DNA from: Chondromyces crocatus
GTDB taxonomy: Bacteria > Myxococcota_A > Polyangia > Polyangiales > Polyangiaceae
DNA length: 64,000 nt
Direction: 5' to 3'
Assembly (NCBI RefSeq): GCF_001189295.1
Contig: NZ_CP012159.1
Coordinates: 10,435,856 to 10,499,855, forward strand
Below the pieces are notes generated by a model. The model was given only the letters and a program-made list of their open reading frames with translations. It was not told the DNA's origin and searched no databases. A program made the translations under genes and the position numbers. Shown here one piece after another: positions 1-8,309 of this stretch (within the stretch, counting starts at the first letter, position 1; each line of letters starts with the position of its first letter).

Positions 1-488
1 TAGTCCGTCTCCATCCCCTTCGCCTCCGTGCCATCCGGCAGCACGTTGAAGTGGGTGATCACCAGCCGATCCGGCCCGTCGACCGTGATCTCCGTGCGCC
101 AGCCGTAGCGGTTCCCCTGCCCGTCCCCGTAGCTCCCCAGCACACGGAAGTCCCCCGACGTGCTCCCTGCCTCGCCGACCGAGAACATGATCGCCGTCCC
201 GTTGTGCATGCTGTCCACCCACGCCGTCTCGTAGCGCGCCTCGTCGAGGTGGGCCCCGTGGATCGCGATCCCCGACAGCGGCTTGCCCTGGAACGCCCCC
301 TCGTACTCGTGCACCACGAACCGCCCTCCGAGCGCCGACCGGATCGTCCCCCGGCACGGCGACTCGTCCGCGACCTCATCGGGCTGGAACCACACCCGCG
401 TCGTCCCTTCCCACTCCCCCACCATCAGCGCCAGCCGATGATGCGCCCCGCGCTCTGCCTGCGACTCTTCCAGCGTCAGCTTGCTCAT
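1..488 (-). CDS. DUF1579-like protein (C-terminus cut by window edge)
   Basis: Reading from 488 down to the window edge gives an open frame starting MSKLTLEESQAERGAHHR with no stop, so the C-terminus lies outside. It contains the features I associate with DUF1579 proteins: an early GEWEGTTRVWFQP stretch, then GRFVVHEYEG, a central segment on a modified physical state of the sample (YETAWVDSMHNG), and a late ITVDGPDRLVITHFN. These are small soluble single-domain beta-rich proteins of unknown biochemical role. A GGGGAG-type ribosome site lies just upstream of the ATG. The gene follows the acyltransferase gene by 17 bp on the same strand, so the two are probably co-transcribed. Family assignment is by memory of conserved motifs only. 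Confidence 0.7.
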   Translation of the reverse strand, partial: MSKLTLEESQAERGAHHRLALMVGEWEGTTRVWFQPDEVADESPCRGTIRSALGGRFVVHEYEGAFQGKPLSGIAIHGAHLDEARYETAWVDSMHNGTAIMFSVGEAGSTSGDFRVLGSYGDGQGNRYGWRTEITVDGPDRLVITHFNVLPDGTEAKGMETD

Positions 489-505
489 GCTCGCTCCCCT
501 CCCCT

Positions 506-1138
506 TCAGACCGCGCTCATCGCCAGCTCGGGCGACCCGACCCCCGGTGCCTCGTCCTCCTCGCGGAGCCTGGGCACGCTCTCCTTGGCCGGGTGCTTCC
601 CGCGCACGTCACGGTAGAACGCGCGGATGCGCTCCATGTCGGCGCGCACGTCCCCCGTCGGCGTCACGAAGCCACCGATGCCGCAGGTCTTCTTCTCGAA
701 GTCCAGGTACCCGAGCCCGATCGGCACCTGCGCCGCCGTGGCGATGCGATAGAACCCGGACTTCCAGTGCCCCACGGTGCCGCGCGTCCCCTCGGCCGGG
801 ATGGCGAGGACCAGGTGCTCGGCCCGCTCGAACTGGTCCACGGCCCAGCCCACGCGGTTCTTGCGCGCCCCCCGATCGATCGGGATCCCACCCAGCGCGC
901 GGAGAATGCCGCCGAACGGCGCGCGGAACAGCTCCTGCTTGCCCATCCACGAGATCGGCACGCGCATCACGTACGACGTGGCGAGCATGAACGGCAGGTC
1001 CCAGCCCGACGTGTGCGGTGCCGCGATGAGCACGAACTTGTCGTCCGTGGGCGCTTGCGTCTCGAGCTTCCACCCGAAGGCTGCGAGCCACGTCTTGCCG
1101 ATCCAGTAGGTCAGGGCGCCGCCCCGGTCATTTCCCAT
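506..1138 (-). CDS. 1-acylglycerol-3-phosphate acyltransferase-like protein (PlsC family)
   Basis: A 210-residue protein with the glycerolipid acyltransferase signatures in order: HTSGWD (HX4D, His42 and Asp47, the catalytic pair), GGIPIDR at about 83-89, and EGTR at 116-119 for phosphate binding. Known members transfer a fatty acyl group from acyl-ACP or acyl-CoA to lysophosphatidic acid or similar acceptors at the inner membrane. Length is short but normal for the stand-alone cytosolic/peripheral type. I see no long membrane anchor. The ATG at 1138 directly gives MGNDRGG. It precedes the DUF1579-like gene by 17 bp. The exact acyl acceptor cannot be told from sequence. Confidence 0.82.
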   Translation of the reverse strand: MGNDRGGALTYWIGKTWLAAFGWKLETQAPTDDKFVLIAAPHTSGWDLPFMLATSYVMRVPISWMGKQELFRAPFGGILRALGGIPIDRGARKNRVGWAVDQFERAEHLVLAIPAEGTRGTVGHWKSGFYRIATAAQVPIGLGYLDFEKKTCGIGGFVTPTGDVRADMERIRAFYRDVRGKHPAKESVPRLREEDEAPGVGSPELAMSAV

Positions 1139-1261
1139 GAGACGGCGGAGGATAGGGCAGCGACGCCTGGAAGCCGAGCCTTCTCGCGGCGCGCGTTCCC
1201 CGGGGTGCTCGATCGCACACCGGGGCCGCTTCAGGCCCCGATGTCGCTCAGCGCAGCGCTG

Positions 1262-1305
1262 CTCGGCTCAGCTCAACTCAGCCCAGCTCGGCGCAGCTCG
1301 ACGTA
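1262..1305. repeat. short degenerate CTCAG/CAGCTC direct repeats
   Basis: About 40 bp of imperfect repeats built on gctcagctcaactcagcc lie between the acyltransferase start and the end of the agmatine-deiminase gene. It is simple-sequence material with no coding support. Confidence 0.5.
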
Positions 1306-1316
1306 GGTAGCTCTGC

Positions 1317-2666
1317 TCAGGGATTCCCGACGACCGGCTGCTGCTGGGTGATGCAGTGCATACCGCCGCCACCGGTGTGCAGGGCCTCCGGGTTGATCGG
1401 GATGATCGTCCGGCCCGGGAAGGCCTGCGAGAGGATGAGCTGCATCTCCGCGTCCTTCGCGGCGATGATCGGATTGCGCCCCGGCTTGTAGTACGCGGGC
1501 ACGAGAACCACGTTGTTCGTGACCACGTAGTTCATGTAGCTCGTCGCCAGCACCACCGTGATCGGGCTGTCCGTCGGGATGGTGTGGTTGTCCTCGAACG
1601 TCAGCGTGGTGATGTAGTCGTACGTCGAGTCGCCCGGCCCCATCGTGTCGAAGATCAGCTCCGGCGCCGGGACGCGGATGATCTCGATGTCCTTGCCCTC
1701 GGCCGTCGTCGCCGAGTCGATCGCCGCCCGCGCCGCTTCGAGCCGGAGGCGCCCCTCGGCCGCGATGGAATCCACCGCCGCCTCGGCCGCCGTCACCTCG
1801 GTGAGGAGCACCTTGTCCTCGGCCACGAACCGCACGAACTCATCGACGTGACCGCCCACGGGGAGCGCCGTGTACACGTCGCTGGGGAGCCCACGGTTGC
1901 GCCAGTAGGAGAGATCGTCCTCGGGCACCCCCTCCGGGACCCAGACGATCTTCTTGATGCCCATCTTCTTCTTGTATTCATGCTCGATCTGGGCGCGGCT
2001 CATGCCCGGATTGCGGTGGAAGGCCACGGCGTCCGCGAGAAGCATCGTGCCCTTGCCATTCACGTCGATCGCACCGCCCTCGCTGACCATGTTCGAGCTG
2101 CGGATCGGCAGCCCGAGCAAGGTCCCGATGTCGCGGTCGAGCTGATCGGTGTCCCACGGATCCTCGCTGGAGTGCCCCTGATAGCCCCAGCTATTGAACG
2201 CGAAATCGGTGACGGCGAGCTGCCCCGCCGGGTTCTTCAGGAAGATGGGCCCCGTATCCCGCAGCCAGATGTCCATGAGCGAAGGCAGCACGTGCAGCCG
2301 CACGTGCGAGCGCGGAACGCTGTTCAGATCCAGGACATCTTCGACGTATTCCACCTCCTCCTCGCTGGCGACCGCGATATCGACGTTCACATACGGAGCG
2401 AGCGCCTCCACCATCTCCAGGTAGACGGGCTCCCTCGGTCTCGCCATCGTGCCGTCGTACATGGGCCACGACATCCAGAGGGACTCGTGCGGCTCCCACT
2501 CGGCTGGCATCCGGAACGGTCCGGCCAGGCTCGACTCGCTCACCTCGGTGGCATCGTCGTCGGCATCGCGCTCGACGTCGGTGACGTCCATCTCCGCGCA
2601 GCCGGCGCCGCAAAGGAAGAAGAGGCCCATCAATGCGGACGCATTCCAGGAGAACAGAGGCTTCAT
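1317..2666 (-). CDS. Exported agmatine deiminase / peptidylarginine-deiminase-family lipoprotein
   Basis: A 449-residue member of the Porphyromonas-type PAD/agmatine deiminase family (guanidino-modifying superfamily). Motifs in order are WMSWP (about 64-68), RDTGP (136-140), SEGGAIDVNG (about 195-204), GGHVDE (271-276, containing the catalytic His) and GGGGMHCITQQ near the C-terminus with the nucleophile Cys at 438. The family hydrolyses guanidinium groups, turning agmatine into N-carbamoylputrescine or arginine residues into citrulline. Unlike the usual cytosolic agmatine deiminase of about 370 residues, this one carries an N-terminal hydrophobic segment ending in GAGC (Cys23). An acidic linker with DADDDATE follows. 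It is therefore probably a lipoprotein facing the periplasm or the outside. No polyamine genes are nearby. The substrate is not determined. Confidence 0.85.
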   Translation of the reverse strand: MKPLFSWNASALMGLFFLCGAGCAEMDVTDVERDADDDATEVSESSLAGPFRMPAEWEPHESLWMSWPMYDGTMARPREPVYLEMVEALAPYVNVDIAVASEEEVEYVEDVLDLNSVPRSHVRLHVLPSLMDIWLRDTGPIFLKNPAGQLAVTDFAFNSWGYQGHSSEDPWDTDQLDRDIGTLLGLPIRSSNMVSEGGAIDVNGKGTMLLADAVAFHRNPGMSRAQIEHEYKKKMGIKKIVWVPEGVPEDDLSYWRNRGLPSDVYTALPVGGHVDEFVRFVAEDKVLLTEVTAAEAAVDSIAAEGRLRLEAARAAIDSATTAEGKDIEIIRVPAPELIFDTMGPGDSTYDYITTLTFEDNHTIPTDSPITVVLATSYMNYVVTNNVVLVPAYYKPGRNPIIAAKDAEMQLILSQAFPGRTIIPINPEALHTGGGGMHCITQQQPVVGNP

Positions 2667-3650
2667 TATCCATCCCTCCGAACTGGGCAGGCTCAGCGCA
2701 TTCTGCGCTCGTCACGAGGACACCCCGTAAAAGCCGGAGTGCGCTTCTGTCCTTGCCCCAGGGTGCTTTCAGACGCTGGGCTTCACGACCCGCTGTCTGC
2801 GATGTCAAAACGTGGATTCAGGATGTCCACGATGCGGATCTTACACGGAATGATGTTCTGCACAAGCACGCAATGGCTGCGGACGACTTCCCAATGGTCG
2901 GGTGCCTTCGTACTGCATTCCACCGACATGTCTCCTCGGAACGATCCCTAGGCGTGTCCGGGGAGGGCTCGTGGGGAGGGATCGCGGGGTGCGGGGCTGA
3001 CGCCCCGGCTGGCATGTCGAGGGCAGGCACCAGGCCGCCGACATGGGTCGCGCTCGTCTCCCACACGCGGAGAAGATGCTGCCCGTCCTGGCGACGTTGC
3101 GCGCGTGAAATCCTCCACCCTGCGCGCCCCGACGCGTCGGAGGCATAAGGCACGGAGCACGCCAACCGCCCTCGAGCGGCATGGCGAGTAGATTGCAACA
3201 CCAAGCATCTGTCCCCCTGAGGAAGATCCTGGTGATTCGGGAACAGGGGCTCGGCACGACCTGGGCTCAGGCGGAACCTGCTGGCCGTCATAATGCCCAC
3301 GAGGCGCTCCAGCGATTCACGCATTGCGGAGGCCTATAGGGAGCAGCCACCCTCCGAGGGAGTGACCTCGAGTCATTTCCTCGTGCGCGCCACATCACCC
3401 CGGGAGGTCGCGCGCCACGGCCACGGCCACGACGAGGCCATACCGCGCCGAAGTGACGCCCCGGCGTCGGGGCCACGCAGCAGTGACGCCATGGCACCTG
3501 GACCTCATGCACCGGCGCTGCGTGAACGAGGTGGCGCGGACGACGCGACGGGGTGACGCGCAGGCGGCGGGGTGGCGGTATGACGTGCACGGGTGCCACC
3601 CCGTCGGCAGATCCGCGCGGCAGGAATGGGGAGAGGCTCGGCAAGATCCC

Positions 3651-3756
3651 GGTTGTAGGAGGGCGCACACGCGTTCCACGTGGCAGGAACCCGGTTGTAG
3701 GAGGGCACACATGCGTTCCACGTGGCAGGAATGCGGTTGTAGGTGGGCACACAGCA
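3651..3756. repeat. 42-bp tandem repeat, three copies (third partial)
   Basis: Copies begin with ggttgtagg at 3651, 3693 and 3735, exactly 42 bp apart. Each unit holds ggttgtaggagggcacac followed by gcgttccacgtggcaggaa, which contains the perfect palindrome CCACGTGG. The third copy runs into the adjacent 21-bp array. No gene is assigned here. Confidence 0.8.
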
Positions 3757-3766
3757 CATGCTCGCG

Positions 3767-4094
3767 GCAGCCGACAGGAGGCACGCGGCAACCGACAGGA
3801 GGCACCCGGCAGCCGACAGGAGGCACGCGGCAGCCGACAGGAGGCACGCGGCAGCCGACAGGAGGCACGCGGCAACCGACAGGAAGCACCCGGCAGCCGA
3901 CAGGAGGCACGCGGCAGCCGACAGGAGGCACGCGGCAGCCGACAGGAGGCACGCGGCGGCCGACAGGGACTCCATGGCGGTCGACAGGAAGCACGCGGCA
4001 GCCGACAGGGACCACCCGGCAGCCGACAAGGAGCACCCGGCGGCCAACAGGGACTCCATGGCGGTCGACAGGAACGATCCGACGGCCGACAGGT
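3767..4094. repeat. 21-bp tandem repeat, about 16 copies
   Basis: The unit is gcagccgacaggaggcacgc plus g, with point differences in the second half. The core GCMRCCGACARG is kept in essentially every copy and the period is constant at 21 bp. Because 21 is a multiple of three, the array reads as heptapeptide repeats in several frames on both strands, for example AADRRHA on the plus strand. None has a start with a ribosome site or a recognisable flanking domain, so I treat the array as non-coding. Confidence 0.85.
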
Positions 4095-4471
4095 ACGCCC
4101 CATCGGCGCCGGGTCACGCCGCCAGGCGCCCACGATCGGCGCGCGGGTCCTGCACGCCCTTCCTCACGAGACGCAGCGCCTCCTCACGACGTCACGAGAC
4201 GAGGCGCCTCCTCACGACGACGCCCTCGCCTCGGCGCTCCGACCCTTCCCTGGTGAATGCACGCGCCAGGGCATCGACGATAGCCCCCCTCTCTCCCAGT
4301 CACGCACGTCCTCCCATCAATCACCACATCTCATTGCAGGCGTCCACGGCTCTCCTATCGCCACATATCGTCACATAGGGCCCGGTGTTACAGGGTGAAA
4401 TTGCGTTTCGCTCGGGCAGCTCTTATTGCTTTGACGTTCCCCTGAGGAACCTTGCCTGGAGGGATATCGAC

Positions 4472-5599
4472 ATGAACCAGTACGACAATGCGGAGAGCCA
4501 TCCTGCCAATCCCAATCACGCCGCGCAGCTCGCCCTCGATCCGGAGGAGCGCGACGTCTCGGGAGCGGCAGTGCTTTTCAGCAATCTCCTCTTAACCCTG
4601 ACCGCGCACGCTCCCTCGCCCGAAGCGGTGGCGCGGTGGCGCGCCATGCTCCCGGATGCCGAAGCGCGGGTCGACGGCCTGCAGATCGCCTCGAACCGTG
4701 TCATCTCGGCGCTGGTGACGGAGTACGCGGCGATCGTGCCGCACCTGCTCGATGAAGCGTTGCCGGGCTACGGTCCACGACGCGCTCACTACGCGCTGAC
4801 GCTCGCGTCGCAGCACGCGCAGATCTACGCGGGGGTCTTGAAGGTGGAGGCGATCCGGGCCGGCGCCTCGGAGCACAAAGGCATCAGCCTCCAGGAGGCG
4901 CGCCAGCGGCGCTCCCACCTGCTCGGGCTCCTGCTCGACGCAGCGCAGGGCAACGCACCGTTGCTCGCCGCGCTGGGCAAGGCGGCACGGCGCGGATCGA
5001 AGCAGCCCGCGCACGTCTCTGCGAGCCTGCAAGGCTTGAGCGCGGTGGGGCGGCAGCTCCTGAACCAGGCAGCTGGCAACCCGGGCCTGAACGAGGCGCT
5101 CAGCGACATGGGCCTCACCCTGAGGACGCTGGAGCTCGCCGAGGAAGCAGCGCTGGCCATGGGCACGGCGCGCGAGGCCCACGACGTGGAGCGCGTGGTC
5201 CACCGCCAGGAGTCGGACGAGCTGAATACGCTCGACGGTCGCCTGTGGTTCGAGCTGGAGGCCCTCCAGCGCGCGGCAGCCCGAGCCCGAGGGATGGGGC
5301 GGAAGGTGCCCGCGGTGCGGCTCGCAGCGCTGCTCCCGAGGCGCCGCCGTCGCCCCGCTTCGGAGGCGCCGCCGAAGGGCGCCATGGCCCTGAGCTCCAG
5401 CGGAACCTCGAGCGCCACGGCCGGTCCGAGCTCCACCCGAGCACCGAACTCGTCACGGGCACCGAACTCGTCACGAGCACCGAACTCGTCACGAGCACCG
5501 AACTCGTCGCGAGCACCGAACTCGTCGCGAGCACCGAACTCGTCGCGAGCACCGAACTCGTCGCGAGCGCCGAACGCTTGCGTGACCGAGGCGCTGTAG
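4472..5599 (+). CDS. Unrecognised 375-residue protein with SSRAPN-repeat tail
   Basis: I do not recognise this family. The ATG at 4472 is chosen over an in-frame upstream start because TGGAGGG lies 8 bp before it. Residues 1-310 look like a mostly helical soluble domain rich in Ala, Leu and Arg. They are followed by a basic stretch (LLPRRRRRPA) and then a tail of about eight perfect SSRAPN hexapeptides before the end NACVTEAL. The tail is encoded by an 18-bp direct repeat (cgagcaccgaactcgtca/g), nearly identical even at synonymous positions, so it expanded recently at the DNA level. There is no signal peptide. The gene is convergent with the six-paralogue array. Confidence 0.7.
   Translation: MNQYDNAESHPANPNHAAQLALDPEERDVSGAAVLFSNLLLTLTAHAPSPEAVARWRAMLPDAEARVDGLQIASNRVISALVTEYAAIVPHLLDEALPGYGPRRAHYALTLASQHAQIYAGVLKVEAIRAGASEHKGISLQEARQRRSHLLGLLLDAAQGNAPLLAALGKAARRGSKQPAHVSASLQGLSAVGRQLLNQAAGNPGLNEALSDMGLTLRTLELAEEAALAMGTAREAHDVERVVHRQESDELNTLDGRLWFELEALQRAAARARGMGRKVPAVRLAALLPRRRRRPASEAPPKGAMALSSSGTSSATAGPSSTRAPNSSRAPNSSRAPNSSRAPNSSRAPNSSRAPNSSRAPNSSRAPNACVTEAL
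5435..5577 (+). repeat. 18-bp coding direct repeats (SSRAPN)
   Basis: About eight copies of an 18-bp unit centred on gagcaccgaactcgtc encode the C-terminal hexapeptide repeats of the preceding gene. Differences are almost only tca versus tcg at one codon. Confidence 0.85.
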
Positions 5600-5607
5600 C
5601 GCCGGAG

Positions 5608-5655
5608 GGCGCGCGAGGGCGGAGCGCGCGAGGGCGGAGCGCGCGAGGGCGGGGG
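5608..5655. repeat. 15-bp tandem repeat, three copies, between convergent genes
   Basis: Three adjacent units of gcgcgcgagggcgga occupy the 100-bp gap between the stop of the SSRAPN protein and the stop of the first array paralogue. No function is evident. Confidence 0.7.
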
Positions 5656-5699
5656 TCGAGGCGCGTCCCCGCCCCTCCCCAGCGCACCTCGCTCGACGT

Positions 5700-6509
5700 C
5701 TAGAAGCGCCCCCGAAGGGTGAGCCCCCCCGGACCGACGACCAGCGTGGCGCTCGGCACGCCGGGGGGCTCATCGTCGACAGGCACCTTCTGCGCACCGA
5801 GCACGGTCAACGTGATCCCACCGCCCACGGCCAGCAGACCGCCCGCGATGACCGCCGCGCTCCCCAGCTTGGCCGTACCGGCATCCCCGGTCCCGCACCC
5901 AGCTCGAGCGCATTCCACGTTGGTATCCGCGATCCTGAACAGGAGGATGCCCATCGCCGTGGCCGCCACGCCCACCGTCGTGAGGCTGATGCCGCCCACC
6001 ATCATGCCGATGCTCCGCCGCTTCATCGGCCTGTCGTCGGGTGAAGACCCATCGATGCGCAGGACGCCGGTCGTGGAGAACGCTTCGCCGGGGTCCGATG
6101 GCGTGGGCGCCGCCCCGTATCCAGGCGCCCCGTATCCAGGCGCCCCGTATCCAGGTGCCCCGTATCCAGGTGCCCCGTATCCAGGCGCCGCCCCATATCC
6201 CGCTGGCGATCCGTATCCCGCTGGCGCCGACCCATATCCCGGCGCCGACCCATCCCCTGGCGGCGGTTGCCCTTGCGCTGCTGGCGACTGGGCCTGAGCT
6301 GGGGCGAGCGCTGGCTGCGCCGGCCCCGGGCTGGACGAGGGCGTCACGACAGCGGGCGACGTACCGCCCGAGGCACCGCCCACAGGCGCCGGCGTCGAGA
6401 TCGGCGCTTCAGACCGCGGCGCCATCTGCGCAGAGAGCTCGGGGGCCATCAAGCTCCCGGCGACGAGTAACGCGAGCGCAAGACAGGGGATGGAAGATCG
6501 CGACGTCAT
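5700..6509 (-). CDS. Array paralogue 1: exported PGY-rich two-TM protein
   Basis: A 269-residue member of a six-gene tandem family. The start at 6509 gives MTSRSSIPCLALALLV, a clean signal peptide ending near LSAQ, as in the siblings. An Ala/Pro-rich stretch follows, then GYGAPGYGAPGYG repeats, the family motif MKRRSIGMMVGG, and a first hydrophobic segment (about 170-193). A loop with two Cys (VECARAGCG) separates this from a second hydrophobic segment. The end is LVVGPGGLTLRGRF. No enzymatic motif is visible. An envelope protein is likely, with the terminal Phe recalling the outer-membrane beta-signal. This is the last gene in transcription order and the most diverged in its PGY region. Confidence 0.82.
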   Translation of the reverse strand: MTSRSSIPCLALALLVAGSLMAPELSAQMAPRSEAPISTPAPVGGASGGTSPAVVTPSSSPGPAQPALAPAQAQSPAAQGQPPPGDGSAPGYGSAPAGYGSPAGYGAAPGYGAPGYGAPGYGAPGYGAPGYGAAPTPSDPGEAFSTTGVLRIDGSSPDDRPMKRRSIGMMVGGISLTTVGVAATAMGILLFRIADTNVECARAGCGTGDAGTAKLGSAAVIAGGLLAVGGGITLTVLGAQKVPVDDEPPGVPSATLVVGPGGLTLRGRF

Positions 6510-6513
6510 GCTG

Positions 6514-6544
6514 GAGAGACAGGCCACGCCAGGCCGAACGTCAA
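6514..6544 (-). promoter_or_regulatory. TTGACG promoter-like element of array paralogue 1
   Basis: Reading on the minus strand, TTGACG (6544-6539) is followed after 17 bp by TGTCTCTC (6521-6514), 4 bp before the ATG at 6509. The -35-like part matches all siblings. The downstream box is the weakest of the six. Confidence 0.4.
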
Positions 6545-6643
6545 GTCGCAGCAAGATACCGACCGGCGGCGTGCACACAGGCCAGCGAGAGCATCAGGGT
6601 CAAGCCAGCACGATCCCCTCGGACCGGGCCGACGGCAGGCGCG

Positions 6644-7396
6644 CTAGAACTGGCCGCGGAGCGTGAGGCCGCCCGGACCGAGGAGCAGCGCGGCCTCCGG
6701 CGCCTCGGCGTCGCCGTCGATGACCGGCACCCTCTTGGCCCCGTAAACGATGAGCGGGATGCCGCCACCCACGGCCAGCAGACCGCCGACGATCAGCACG
6801 ATGGGACCAGCGGGAGGCGAACTCTCTTCACACGAGGGGCAAGGGCCCTCATACACGCAAGGTGGGCAGTCGTAGGAGTTGGAACTCAGGGACATCGCCG
6901 TGCCCAGTGTCGTGAGCACCGCGCCGACCGACGAGAGCACGATGCCTCCCACCATCATGCCCACGCTCCGCCGCTTCATGGAGATGGGGGCGTCCCCCGG
7001 CGGGGGTGCATTGGGACCATAGCCGGGTGGATAGCCATACCCTGGCGGCGGATAGCCATAGCCTTGTGGTGGATAGCCATACCCGGGCGGTGGATAGCCA
7101 TACCCGGGTGGTGGATAGCCATACCCTGGCGGCGGTTGACCATAGCCTGGCGGCGGATAGCCAACCCCGGGCGGTGGATGGCCTTGAGCAGGCGGCGGTT
7201 GGCCATTGCTGGAGGACGCCTGCTCACCCCCTTGCAGGGATGGCCCACCGCCTGGTGAAGCACCGGTGGAGGCGGATGGGAGCCCCGGCGGCTCCCGGGG
7301 TGCTGGCGCAGGTTGCGCGACCAGCTGGGTCGTCGTCAGGGTCGCGGCGACGAGCAGCGCGAGGCGGAGGGGAAGAAAAGACAGGCTCCTGAACAT
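6644..7396 (-). CDS. Array paralogue 2: exported PGY-rich two-TM protein with Cys loop
   Basis: 250 residues. It has a signal peptide at 1-28 (ending LVAQPAPAP) and a low-complexity region at about 60-135 with YPPPGYG repeats. KRRSVGMMVGG lies at 141-151, followed by a membrane segment at about 147-170. The loop at 171-195 carries four Cys (CPPCVYEGPCPSC). A second membrane segment spans about 197-220, and the end is LLLGPGGLTLRGQF. Only 31 bp separate its ATG from the stop of paralogue 3. Its own TTGACG element overlaps that stop codon, so it may be transcribed both by read-through and on its own. Function is unknown. Confidence 0.82.
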   Translation of the reverse strand: MFRSLSFLPLRLALLVAATLTTTQLVAQPAPAPREPPGLPSASTGASPGGGPSLQGGEQASSSNGQPPPAQGHPPPGVGYPPPGYGQPPPGYGYPPPGYGYPPPGYGYPPQGYGYPPPGYGYPPGYGPNAPPPGDAPISMKRRSVGMMVGGIVLSSVGAVLTTLGTAMSLSSNSYDCPPCVYEGPCPSCEESSPPAGPIVLIVGGLLAVGGGIPLIVYGAKRVPVIDGDAEAPEAALLLGPGGLTLRGQF

Positions 7397-7401
7397 CTCT
7401 C

Positions 7402-7431
7402 GATGAGAAGGGGGACCGGATGCGACGTCAA
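7402..7431 (-). promoter_or_regulatory. TTGACG promoter-like element of array paralogue 2
   Basis: On the minus strand TTGACG (7431-7426) is followed after 16 bp by TTCTCATC (7409-7402), ending 5 bp before the ATG at 7396. The hexamer overlaps the last codons and stop of paralogue 3. Confidence 0.4.
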
Positions 7432-8186
7432 TGAAACTGTCCCTGGAACGTGAGCCTCCCGGGCCCGACGAGCACCGACACCGCGGACGCAGACGACGGC
7501 GGCTCGTGCACCGGGACGCGCTTGCCGCCGATGACGATCAGCGGGATCCCCGCACCGAGGCCCACCAGCCCACCGATGGTCATGCCCATGACGACGTCCT
7601 TGGCCGGCGGGCTGTTGGTGAGCTCCAGGGACATGCCATAGAGCGCACCGGCGAGGATCGACACCGCGCCGAGGCACGTGAGCGCGATACCCCCCGTCAT
7701 CATCGCCGGACTTCGCCGCACCGTCTCGACGGGCACCTCCGTCGGCGGCGTCGAGGCGCCCCCTCCTGGCGGCGGATACCCATACCCCGGCGGCGGATAC
7801 CCATACCCCGGCGGCGGATACCCATACCCCGGTGGTGGATACCCATACCCTGGCGGTGGCTGGCCCTGCCCTGAGGGTGGATACCCATGCCCTGGCGGTG
7901 GCTGACCCTGCCCTGGCGGTGGCGGACCCTCTGCAGAGGGCTGGCCCTCCGCGGGTGGCTGCGGCAGCGGAGGCGCGGGAACTCCGCCCGCCGGCGGCGG
8001 CTCTTGCACCGGGTCTGGCGAGGACGTGGCAGCGGCCGCTGGTGGAGCGGCGGCGGCTGGAGGTGCCGCGCCAGGTGGCGTGGCGGGAGCACGCGCCGTC
8101 GGCGCAGGCTGGGCAGCGAGATCCGCCGACAGGAGACACGCTGCGGCGAGGGCCGCGAGACCGATGAAGGTGACGTTCGGGGCCAT
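7428..8186 (-). CDS. Array paralogue 3: exported PGY-rich two-TM protein without Cys loop
   Basis: 252 residues. It has a signal peptide ending DLAAQPAPTAR, an Ala/Pro-rich stretch, then GYPPPGYGYPPPG repeats. VRRSPAMMTGG stands in place of the usual RRSxGMMVGG, and two hydrophobic segments follow. The connecting loop (LELTNSPPAKDV) lacks the Cys residues of paralogues 1, 2, 4 and 5. The C-terminus VLVGPGRLTFQGQFH has one extra His after the otherwise terminal Phe. Paralogues 3 and 6 share the start MAPN and the signal-peptide sequence, so they are the closest pair. Confidence 0.82.
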   Translation of the reverse strand: MAPNVTFIGLAALAAACLLSADLAAQPAPTARAPATPPGAAPPAAAAPPAAAATSSPDPVQEPPPAGGVPAPPLPQPPAEGQPSAEGPPPPGQGQPPPGHGYPPSGQGQPPPGYGYPPPGYGYPPPGYGYPPPGYGYPPPGGGASTPPTEVPVETVRRSPAMMTGGIALTCLGAVSILAGALYGMSLELTNSPPAKDVVMGMTIGGLVGLGAGIPLIVIGGKRVPVHEPPSSASAVSVLVGPGRLTFQGQFH

Positions 8187-8192
8187 TCCGCC

Positions 8193-8223
8193 TAGCTGAC
8201 GCCCTGCACACGGCGTCCGTCAA
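8193..8223 (-). promoter_or_regulatory. TTGACG promoter-like element of array paralogue 3
   Basis: On the minus strand TTGACG (8223-8218) is followed after about 18 bp by TCAGCTA (8199-8193), 6 bp before the ATG at 8186. Upstream of the hexamer, the sequence around GCTTT/TTTTGC resembles that of paralogue 6. Confidence 0.45.
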
Positions 8224-8309
8224 CGGAAAGCAAAATGGCGACGCTCCTTCGCCATCACGGAGAGCCCAGCGGTGACGGCCAGGGAGAAGGGCACCGGCAT
8301 GGCCGATCG

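Larger units (their letters stand above)
2667..4471. other. 1.8-kb region without a convincing gene
   Basis: Several long open frames exist here on both strands, but they overlap one another, lack recognisable domains and usable ribosome sites, and are compositionally like shadow frames. The right half is occupied by two tandem repeats (listed separately). Those repeats keep many frames open because their units are multiples of three. The left part (2667-3600) must hold the promoter of the agmatine-deiminase gene. I recognise no specific site there. Confidence 0.55.

Noticed and set aside
2818-3324. A possible 168-residue minus-strand gene
   Set aside because: It has Arg/Ala-rich shadow-like composition, no domain, no ribosome site, and overlapping frames on both strands of similar quality.
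3288-4398. Several long overlapping open frames across the 21-bp repeat, on both strands
   Set aside because: They arise because the repeat period is a multiple of three. None has a ribosome site, a known domain or a sensible non-repeat flank.
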